From NCBI RefSeq assembly GCF_005403045.1, contig NZ_BJCL01000001.1, positions 62,001 through 126,000 of the forward strand: a stretch of 64,000 nt of DNA, written 5' to 3'. The notes beneath the pieces were generated by a model. It had not been told where the DNA came from. It did not search any database and saw only the letters and a program-made list of their open reading frames with translations. A program made the position numbers and the translations under genes. Of the stretch, positions 8,616 to 16,500 are shown in pieces (within the stretch, counting starts at the first letter, position 1; each line of letters starts with the position of its first letter). Source of the DNA: Pseudaquabacterium pictum. GTDB taxonomy: Bacteria > Pseudomonadota > Gammaproteobacteria > Burkholderiales > Burkholderiaceae_C.

Positions 8616-9044
8616 ATGACGGGATGGAAGACCGCGGCGGCACTGTCGCTCTGCCTGGGCATGGCGCTGTCGGCCCACGCCGCCAACGAGCCGGCCAAGA
8701 AGGCCGACGCGCCCAAGGCTGAAAGCACCTGGGACAACGTCAAGGACTTCTCCCACAAGGAGAAGGAGAAGGCCGTGGCCGCCGGCAAGAAGCTGATTGC
8801 CGAGACCGACAAGAAGATCGCCGCGCTGGCCAAGGACACCAAGAACGCCACCGCCGAGACCAAGGCGGCCCATGAGGCGAACATGAAGGAACTGCAGGAG
8901 AAGAAGAAGGCCGCCCAGGCTGAACTCGACAAGCTGGGCAAGGCCAGCGGCGAGGCCTGGGATGCCACCAAGACCGGCTTCTCCGACGCCGGCAAGGCGC
9001 TGGCCGCCGCGTACGACAAGGCCGCTGCCGCCATCAAGAAGTAA
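8616..9044 (+). CDS. small secreted Lys/Ala-rich helical protein
   Basis: A 142-residue protein with a Sec signal peptide (short basic start, hydrophobic stretch, Ala-x-Ala before residue 24) and a mature part that is almost entirely charged helix. Lys and Ala dominate, with repeated K-K-A-A spacing typical of coiled coils. The AAGGAGAAAG ribosome site decides the start. It is a monocistronic unit: a hairpin precedes it and another follows it. A periplasmic structural or histone-like role is possible, but I recognise no family. Confidence 0.75.
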   Translation: MTGWKTAAALSLCLGMALSAHAANEPAKKADAPKAESTWDNVKDFSHKEKEKAVAAGKKLIAETDKKIAALAKDTKNATAETKAAHEANMKELQEKKKAAQAELDKLGKASGEAWDATKTGFSDAGKALAAAYDKAAAAIKK

Positions 9045-9079
9045 GCAGCCTGCCCGGTCGCCCGGGTGACTGTCCCGTG

Positions 9080-9107
9080 AAGCCCCGGCCTGCAGAGTCC
9101 GGGGCTT
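9080..9107 (+). terminator. hairpin terminator after the secreted protein gene
   Basis: A perfect 9-bp stem AAGCCCCGG/CCGGGGCTT with a 10-base loop, 35 bases after the stop codon at 9044. The T run is weak, as is usual at this GC content. It also argues that the next gene starts at 9128 and not at 9077. Confidence 0.6.
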
Positions 9108-9127
9108 CCGCACTTCTGAAGCACACC

Positions 9128-9529
9128 ATGGGCATCCAACTCGGCAAGCCGTCGATCGACCTGGGCATCGTCACCACCAACGGCGAGGCCATGCTGGCCT
9201 TCTACCGTGATGTGATCGGCCTGAAGGTGCAGGGCCAGATGCCCATGCCCGGCGGCGGCACCATGCACCGCCTGCTCAGCGGCGACAGCCTGATCAAGCT
9301 GGTGGTGGTGCCCAGCACGCCCGCCGCGGCGGCGCCCGGTGGCATCCAGGGCGGTGCCGGCTACCGCTACTGGACGATCACCGTGACCAACCTGACCGAG
9401 ATGGTGGCGACCTGCTCCGAGGCCGGCGCGGCCGTGGTGTGGATCGAGCGCGAGATCCGGCCCGGCGTGCGCATCGCCATGGTGGCCGATCCGGACGGCA
9501 ACTGGGTGGAGTTCCTGCAGATCGGTTGA
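9128..9529 (+). CDS. VOC (glyoxalase/dioxygenase fold) protein
   Basis: A 133-residue vicinal-oxygen-chelate protein. It begins with a beta strand (DLGIVTTNG), then AMLAFYRDVIGLKV, and ends with VADPDGNWVEFLQ, the usual last strand with a metal-ligand Glu. The ATG at 9128 starts after the terminator hairpin. Single VOC domains dimerise to form metal sites for isomerase, lyase or dioxygenase reactions. Next to acyl-CoA genes an epimerase-like role on a CoA ester is possible, but nothing specific is visible. Confidence 0.8.
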   Translation: MGIQLGKPSIDLGIVTTNGEAMLAFYRDVIGLKVQGQMPMPGGGTMHRLLSGDSLIKLVVVPSTPAAAAPGGIQGGAGYRYWTITVTNLTEMVATCSEAGAAVVWIEREIRPGVRIAMVADPDGNWVEFLQIG

Positions 9530-9542
9530 CCTGTGGCAGGCA

Positions 9543-9562
9543 GACCGGTGCGGTGGCCGGTC
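9543..9562. terminator. hairpin between convergent genes
   Basis: A perfect 6-bp inverted repeat GACCGG/CCGGTC with an 8-base loop lies in the 55-bp gap between the VOC gene and the LuxR gene, which face each other. It could end both transcripts. Confidence 0.35.
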
Positions 9563-9584
9563 CCCCAAGCGGCAGCTCGGGAAC

Positions 9585-10286
9585 TCAGGCCAGCGCCTGG
9601 GTGGTGTGACGGGCGATCGGCGGCAGGCCGCCGACGGTGCGCAGCAGATCGCTGACGCTGCGCGCACCCGTCTTGGCGCGCACCGCGCTGATCTGTGACC
9701 GCACGGTGCACACCGCCACGCCGCCGGCCAGGGCGATCTGCGCGGGCTTCAGGCCGGCGCAGAGGGCATCCAGCACCGCGGCCTCGGCCGGGGTGAGGCC
9801 ACTGTTCTGGCTGAAGAACTGCAGGGCCAGCCGGCTCGGGCGGCCGTCGCTGCCCAGCAGCAGCGCAGCGGTGGCGCCGCCGCCGATGCCGCTGTTGCTG
9901 CCGAGGGGCACCACGGCCACGGCCTGCGTCCGGCTGCCGCGGCGCAGCGACAACATCGACCATTGGCCCCGCTGTGCCGCCAGCAGGGCGGTGTCGACCC
10001 GCTGCTGGGTCTGCGGGTTGCCATGGAGCTGGCCCTGGCACAGGGCCAGCGGTGCACCTTCCTGGCAGGCCAGCCGCGCAGCCGGGTTGGCGTACAGCAG
10101 CCGCGCCGCCACGTCGACCAGCAGCACGCCGATGTCCACGACATCGAGCAACTGCAGCGGCAACCCGAGCGCCGCAGGATGGACCTGCTGCGTTGGCGGC
10201 TGCAACTGCGGTGCCGGCGCGGCCGCGCGCAGGGCCTGCCAGTTGACCGGTTGTGCAAAGGTGGCGGTGTCGGTCTCGGTGTACAT
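9585..10286 (-). CDS. LuxR-type transcriptional regulator
   Basis: A 233-residue regulator. The N-terminal two thirds look like a PAS-type sensor (LLDVVDIGVLLVDVAARLLYANPAA). The C-terminal LTPAEAAVLDALCAGLKPAQIA followed by VRSQISAVRAKTGA is a LuxR/GerE helix-turn-helix. The start at 10286 is set by a GGAGGACAGC ribosome site. It diverges from the large cyclase/ATPase gene across 205 bp. The signal it senses is unknown. Confidence 0.82.
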   Translation of the reverse strand: MYTETDTATFAQPVNWQALRAAAPAPQLQPPTQQVHPAALGLPLQLLDVVDIGVLLVDVAARLLYANPAARLACQEGAPLALCQGQLHGNPQTQQRVDTALLAAQRGQWSMLSLRRGSRTQAVAVVPLGSNSGIGGGATAALLLGSDGRPSRLALQFFSQNSGLTPAEAAVLDALCAGLKPAQIALAGGVAVCTVRSQISAVRAKTGARSVSDLLRTVGGLPPIARHTTQALA

Positions 10287-10491
10287 GCTGTCCTCCGTCT
10301 GTTGGAGGAATCATCGTGCTTTGTGCACTTGCGCGGACCTACGCAGCCGGGTAGGAGCTGCCGTGACGCCGGTGATGCCGTGCGGGCCGCCACGGGTGCC
10401 GTGCTGGGCGGGCGGCGCATATCATCAGTGTGAAGGAGGTGCACGCAGACAGCCGACGCACGTCGATCCGCTGTGCGGCACCAGGGGGAAC

Positions 10492-13400
10492 ATGGTGGAC
10501 ACAAGCTCGGACGGACCCGCGGTCTCGCGCCGGCGCCCAACGCTGCTGTACACGGACCTGGTCGGGTCCACAGCGCTCGGCGCGGCGATGGAGCCCGAGG
10601 ACTACCGGGCGCTGCTGCAGGCCTTGCGGGCCATCTGGCACGAGGTGGCGCAGGCGCTGCAGGCCCGAGTGGTGCTGACGCAGGGCGACGGGGCGCTGAT
10701 CGCGTTCGGCATCCCGCTGGCCGGCGAGCAGGATGGCCGCCACGCGGTGGACGCCGCATTGCGGGTGCATGCACGGGTGGCCGCGCTGCGGCCGGCCGGC
10801 GTGCCGGCGGCGCGGCTGCCGTTGCGCATGCACTCGGCCGTGCATGCGGGTACGCTGCTGCTGGCCGCGGGCGACATCGAGCAGGGGGTGTTCGACCTGT
10901 CCGGCGGTGTGCTCAACACCACGGTGCAGCTGGTGCGCACTGCCCGGCCTGGCGAGGTGCTGGCCACGTCGGCGGCGCTGGGTCCGAACGCGATGTTCTT
11001 CGAGCTGGGCGACCCGCCGCCGGCAGCACTGGCGGTGCTGCAGGGCGGCGTGGCCACCTGGCATGCGGCCGCGCCACCACCGGTGCAGTCGGTGCTGGGG
11101 CGCAGCAGCGCTGCGCGGCGCTTCGATGCCACCGCCCGCCGCGGGCTCACGCCGTTCATCGGCCGCGGCATGCTGCATGGGCGGCTGCTGGCGTTCCTGC
11201 AGCAAGCGGTGCCGACCGATGGCCGCTGCCTGGTGCTGCAGGGCACTGCCGGCCTGGGCAAGACCCGGCTGCTGGAAGAGGTGCTGGCCGAGGCCGAGGC
11301 CGGCGACAACGCGCCGCTGCTGCTGCGCGGCAGCTGCGAGAGCGATCTCGGCGCCGAAGTGCTGCAGCCCTTCCTGCAGATGCTGCGGTCGTGGCTGGCG
11401 GCGCGTGCCGACCTGCCGCTGGCGCCGTCGCTGCCGGCCGACGATGCGGCCGCCTTGCGTGCCGTGGCCGGTGCGCCTGCCGCATCGGCGCTGCCGGGCG
11501 ATCTGGCCGGTGGTGCTGTCGGGCTGCTGCAGCGCGCTTTTGTCGCGCTGGCCAGGCAGCAGCCCTGCGTGCTGGTGATCGACGACTGGCAGTGGGCCGA
11601 CGATGCCAGCCGCCAGCTGCTGCAGGGCCTGCTGGGCCAGGTCGACGGGCCGCGGCTGCTGCTGGCGGCCCGTCCGCGCGAGGGCGGCGCGCCCTGGCTG
11701 GCCGATGTGGCGCATGCCGATCTGCAGCCCTTCACGCCGGCCGAAACCGATGCCGCGGTGCAGCGTCTGCTGCCGCGGCCCGACCCGTTCCTGATCGCCC
11801 GCATCCACGACGACGCCGGCGGCGTGCCGCTGTTCATCGAGGAGCTGTGCCACTCGGTGTCGGCCGACCACCTGCTGACGGCGATCGGCGGGCGCGGCGG
11901 TTCACAGGGCTGGCTGGCCACGCTGGTGGTCGCACGGTTGCAGCGCCTGCCCGACGACCAGGCGGCCGTGGTGCGCGCGGCCGCCGTGGTCGGCAATCTG
12001 GTGCCGCTGCACTGGCTGGCCGTGGCCTGCGGCGGCTTGCCCGCACCCGCGTTGCTGCAGGCCCTGGCGGACGCCGACTTTCTGCGCCCTGAGGCTGGTG
12101 GCCGGGCGCTGCGCTTCAAGCACGGCATCACCCGCGACGCGGTGTACGAGTCGATCGGGCGTGACGCGCGGGTGGCGCTGCATCGGCGCCTGCAGGATGC
12201 GATGCAGCGCGAGGCCGGTGAAGCCGGCAGCGACGGCCTGGAAGCCCTGGCCCGCCACAGCCACGGCGCCGCCGACTGGGCCGCAGCCACCCTGCATGCC
12301 GAGCAGGCCGGCGACCGGGCGATGGGCATGTTCGCGCTCGACAGCGCACGGCGCATGTACCTGGCCGCCATGACCGCCCTGGAGCGGCAGGGCGCGCTGG
12401 AGGGCGACGCCGCCCGGCGCTGGTGCCTGCTGTCGAACAAGCTCGGCATGACCTGCATCTTCGACACGCTGGCGCTGCCCGATGCCTTGCAGCTGTTCCG
12501 CCGCGCCGTGGACCTGGCCGATGCGCTGGGCGACGCGGGCGTGCGTGCGCGGGCCGACTACTGGATGGGCTACCTGTGCTACGGCCACGGCCACCCGCGG
12601 CAGGCCGAGGCCCATTGCCGGCGGGGGCTGCAGCTGGCCGGTCTGGCGGGCGATGCCCGGCTCGCCGCCCAGCTGCGGGCCACGCTCGGCCAGGTGCTGG
12701 CCGCCCTGGGCCGCTACGACGACGCCATGGGCCTGATGTCGGATGCCCTGGTGGCCAAGCGCGGCAGCGTGCGTGCCGGCAGCAACCTGGCCATCGGCTC
12801 GGCATTCACCCTGGCCTGCCAGGCCAGCGTGCTGGGCGACCGTGGCCGGTTCGCGCAGGCCCATGCGGCGTTCGACGAGGCCCACGCGCTGGTGGGCGAT
12901 TCAGCCCATCCGGTGGCCAACTCGGTGCGCAGCTGGGCGGTGATGGTGCTGCTGTGGCAGGGACGCTGGGACGACGCGCAGGCGGTGGCCGATGAAAGCA
13001 TCTGGCTGGCGCAGCGCTCGTCGGCGCTGCTGCAGATGACGATCGCCCGCGCCGCCAAGGGCTGCGCCCTGTGGATGCGGGACCAGGCCGACGACGGCTT
13101 CGCGATGATCGAGGAAGCGGTGCAGTGGATGGCGCAGCGGCAGGTGCACTTCTACACCACGCTGTACCACGGCTGGCTGGTGGAGGCCCTGGTCGACCAG
13201 GGGCAGGCCGCACTGGCCCGGCGCTCTGCCGCCCGGCTGTTTGCCCGGGCGCGGGCCGGCGAGCTGCTCGGCCTGGCAGGCGGGTGCCGGGCGCTGGCGT
13301 TGGCCGATGCTGCGGCCGGCGACGCACGCCGGGCATGGCGGCGCATGGCGCTGGCGGACAGCGTGGCGCTGCGGCGCGGCTCCCAGCGCGAGCAGGCGCT

Positions 13401-13551
13401 CAATCGCCTGTGCAGCGCCCGGCTGCATGCGGCGCTGGGCGATGCGGGCGCGGCGGCCCGCGATGGCGCCGCCGCCTGCACCGACCTGCTGTCGCTGGAG
13501 ATGCACTGGCATGCCGGTGCGGCGCAGCGGTGGCTGCAGGCGATGCGCTGA
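10492..13551 (+). CDS. class III nucleotide cyclase domain fused to AAA/STAND ATPase and TPR repeats
   Basis: A 1019-residue soluble protein. Residues 17-190 form a class III adenylate/guanylate cyclase domain whose metal-binding Asp22 (YTDLVGST) and Asp66 (QGDGALIAF) are both present. Residues about 225-600 are an AAA/STAND-type ATPase with Walker A GTAGLGKT (Lys257) and Walker B VLVIDDWQWAD. The C-terminal 450 residues are Ala/Leu-rich paired helices of the TPR type. It differs from MalT-like regulators by having a cyclase in place of a DNA-binding domain. The start at 10492 has an AGGGGGA ribosome site; earlier in-frame codons fall in the divergent promoter region. The family is common in Burkholderiales and its triggers are unknown. 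Confidence 0.85.
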   Translation: MVDTSSDGPAVSRRRPTLLYTDLVGSTALGAAMEPEDYRALLQALRAIWHEVAQALQARVVLTQGDGALIAFGIPLAGEQDGRHAVDAALRVHARVAALRPAGVPAARLPLRMHSAVHAGTLLLAAGDIEQGVFDLSGGVLNTTVQLVRTARPGEVLATSAALGPNAMFFELGDPPPAALAVLQGGVATWHAAAPPPVQSVLGRSSAARRFDATARRGLTPFIGRGMLHGRLLAFLQQAVPTDGRCLVLQGTAGLGKTRLLEEVLAEAEAGDNAPLLLRGSCESDLGAEVLQPFLQMLRSWLAARADLPLAPSLPADDAAALRAVAGAPAASALPGDLAGGAVGLLQRAFVALARQQPCVLVIDDWQWADDASRQLLQGLLGQVDGPRLLLAARPREGGAPWLADVAHADLQPFTPAETDAAVQRLLPRPDPFLIARIHDDAGGVPLFIEELCHSVSADHLLTAIGGRGGSQGWLATLVVARLQRLPDDQAAVVRAAAVVGNLVPLHWLAVACGGLPAPALLQALADADFLRPEAGGRALRFKHGITRDAVYESIGRDARVALHRRLQDAMQREAGEAGSDGLEALARHSHGAADWAAATLHAEQAGDRAMGMFALDSARRMYLAAMTALERQGALEGDAARRWCLLSNKLGMTCIFDTLALPDALQLFRRAVDLADALGDAGVRARADYWMGYLCYGHGHPRQAEAHCRRGLQLAGLAGDARLAAQLRATLGQVLAALGRYDDAMGLMSDALVAKRGSVRAGSNLAIGSAFTLACQASVLGDRGRFAQAHAAFDEAHALVGDSAHPVANSVRSWAVMVLLWQGRWDDAQAVADESIWLAQRSSALLQMTIARAAKGCALWMRDQADDGFAMIEEAVQWMAQRQVHFYTTLYHGWLVEALVDQGQAALARRSAARLFARARAGELLGLAGGCRALALADAAAGDARRAWRRMALADSVALRRGSQREQALNRLCSARLHAALGDAGAAARDGAAACTDLLSLEMHWHAGAAQRWLQAMR

Positions 13552-13584
13552 GGCCCGCGGCTGCCGGCCCCGGCTGCGGTGCCC

Positions 13585-16500
13585 TCACGACGTGGGTGCG
13601 GGCGTGGGTGCGGGCGGTGGTGGAATGAAGGTCACCAGCTTCGCCGCCAGGGCGGCGAAGCCCGCGACGGTCGGGTGCAGTTCATCGCCCCAGTCCAGGG
13701 TGTGGTCGGGCGATGTCAGCGTGCCGGTCAGGTTCGCCGCATGGACGTTGGACTGGCTGAATTCGCCCACGACGGTGGCGATCTGGCCGTTCAGCTCGGT
13801 GATCAGCGCCTCCATGATCTGCCGGCCCTCGGCCACGCTGTAGCCCCGCGCGCTGATGGGCGGTTGCAGCGGGGCTTTCTTGATCGAGAGGGCGGGCCGG
13901 CCGTCGGGGATCGGATGGTCGTAGCCCGTCACCAGCACCGGGATGGCCCCTTTGGTCGCACCGACCAGCAGCCCCAGTGCAGCGCGCAGATCGCCGGCCA
14001 GGCGGCCCTGGATGAACTGGTCCTTCTGGCCGTTGAAGAACGGCGTGCCGACAGCCTTCGGGTTGAGCATCTCGAACAGCGGGATGCGCCCGTTGCCGTC
14101 TTCGCGGTGCACATCGTTGCCGCCGCCGCTGACGATCACCGCCAAGGGCAGCGGCCTGGGTTGGACCGGATCGCTGGCGGCGAGCAGCGCCTGCCGGATG
14201 TGGCGCCAGATGGGCCCGGGGAAGGGGGCCTTCGGGTTCTCCTTCGCCATGCTGGACAGCAGCGTGCCGAAGGAAAACGGCGTGCCCATGCCGCTGGTGT
14301 CGTAGCCCATGGCCTCCAGCGCATCGTGCAGATTGCGTCCCTGGGCGAGCGGGTTGTTGATCCAGGAATCGCCCCAGCCGAGCAGCCGGCCCTTGGTGCC
14401 GGGCGCGAACAGCGCGGCCACCGGATCGGCGGTGCCGGTGAGCGGCAGCTTCAGGGCCGCGCTGAAGGTCTTCAGCGTTTCCGTCTGCACGGTGGTGGAC
14501 CTGGACGTGCCGCCAGCTGCTGCCGGGTCGCCGGGCGCCGCTGCCGGCATCGGGCCATCGAAGTACAGCACGCCGCTGGCCGCCCCGCTGCGCAGGGTGT
14601 CCTGCCGCGCCGCCACCGCGGCCAGCACGCCGACGATCACGCCCATGGCGGCCAGGTAGCCAGGGCAGGCATGGGTGGGCGATGTCGGCATGTCGCGCCG
14701 CCCGCCGAAGATCGGCATCACATCGCCGCCGCCCCGCGCCAGTGCCTGCTGGGTGGCGGAGACGAGCGCCAGCACCACGGTGTCGCCGGCCTCGACGCTG
14801 CAGGCCGGTTCACTGCCGTCCTGCAGCACATGGGCGCGCCGCGCCGTGCGCCAGATCAGCTCGGGCACCGGCCGTGCCTGCATGGTCTCGCGCAGGCGTG
14901 CATGCATGCGCTGGCGGGCATCGGCCGGCACGTTCCAGCCCGCCGCGGCGGGATGGCTGGCGCGCAGCGCGGCCAGCGTGCCGTCCTGCAGCCATTCGGC
15001 CAGGATGCGGCGCAGGCTGCCGCTGGTCGTCGGCAGAAAGCCCATCAGCGCGCCGGCGATGGTGCGGCCGGCCAGGTCCAGGTCGGGCTGGCCGCCCGGC
15101 CCGGCCCGGGTGATCACGTCGTCCAGCACCGCGCGGGTCACCGGCGCGGTGGTGGCCATGTTGGCCGCAAGAAAGGCCTGCATCGCCCGACGCACCGCCT
15201 GGCCGTGGTTGCGGGACAGGCGGCGCGCCAGGTCGCCCGGCGCCGGCTGGAACGTGGCCCGCGATGCGGCGGTGAAATGGCCGGGGTAGCGGGGTGTCAT
15301 GCCGCAGTCCGCGCCGTCCGCCGGCCAGCTGCTGCCGCCGCGGACGAAGTGCCCACCCAGTTCGGACAGGCCGAACCAGTTCTCGCACAGCGCGGCCAGC
15401 ACCGCGTCGATCAGTTCGCGGGCATCCAGCGCCAGGTCCCAGCGGCTGCTGCGGTCATCGGCCGCGCGGTCCTGCGCATCCTGGACGAAGGCGGCCAGTG
15501 CGTCGCGGGCCGCTTCGAATGCGGGGGTGAACCCGTGGTCGAAGTCCAGCGCCATGATCGCCCGGTTGCAGGCCGCCGATTGCTGCTGGTAGGCCGAGCC
15601 GTCATCCAGGCCGAGGTAGATCTCGCCGATGCTGTCGCGCAGCCGCTGCTGGTAGCCGTCCACGGTGACATGGCCATGGGCATTGCGCAGCACCTCGTTG
15701 ACCAGCGTTTCGCTGGCCACCAGCACGCCGTACGGCGTGCGCAGGGCGCCGCCGTGGAACTGGCGGATCGCCGCCCAGACCGACGCGCTGCGCCAGTCGG
15801 CCACGGCCTCGGGGTCTTCCAGCGCGGCCTTCCAGGCCAGCGCGGCGCGCTCGGCACCGGCGTCCTGCTCCAGCTGCAGCAGCTGCCGGATCGTGCGCGC
15901 GCCGTCGGCGGCGTCCCAGGGCACCGGGGGGGCCGTCGGGCTGGCCTGGCGCGCCTGCTGCGCCAGCCATTGCAGGCCGCTGCGCGCCGGCGCGAAGAGG
16001 TACAGGCCCCATTGCAGCCGGGTGATGCTGCGCACCGGCGCATCGACTGCGGCGCTGCCGTCCAGCGGCATGCGCACCACCTTGCCCTGGTGCTCGAAGC
16101 GGAACATCCGCGCATGGCCCTGGCGCGGCACCGCGGTGAACGGATCGGCATGGGCCGACGCGATGCCGGTGCTGTTGCCGCCACTGAGCCAGCGCTGCAC
16201 CACCTCGAACTGTTCGGCGATGCTGGCGTTGTAGGCCATGAACACCAGGCCGCGGTCCTGCCCGTCGTCCAGCGGGCCGCCACTGCCAGGGCTCGGCCAA
16301 TCCGGCGCCTTCGGGCCGAAGGGCAGGCCGGTGCGCACCATGCGCGGAGGCCGGCCGCCGGGAGTCTCGGTGAGGCTGCCCGCATCGTCCGCCTCGGTGG
16401 ACACCGACCTGCGCGGGTTGGCCAGCCGGATGTGCGCGGCAAACGGGCAGCCCTGGCCCAGTGCGTCATCGGCATAGTCGAAGTCATTCGGCGTGGCCGG

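Noticed and set aside
5706-9113. 1135-codon minus-strand frame
   Set aside because: Antisense to a dehydrogenase, two SDRs and the secreted protein gene, which all have clear motifs.
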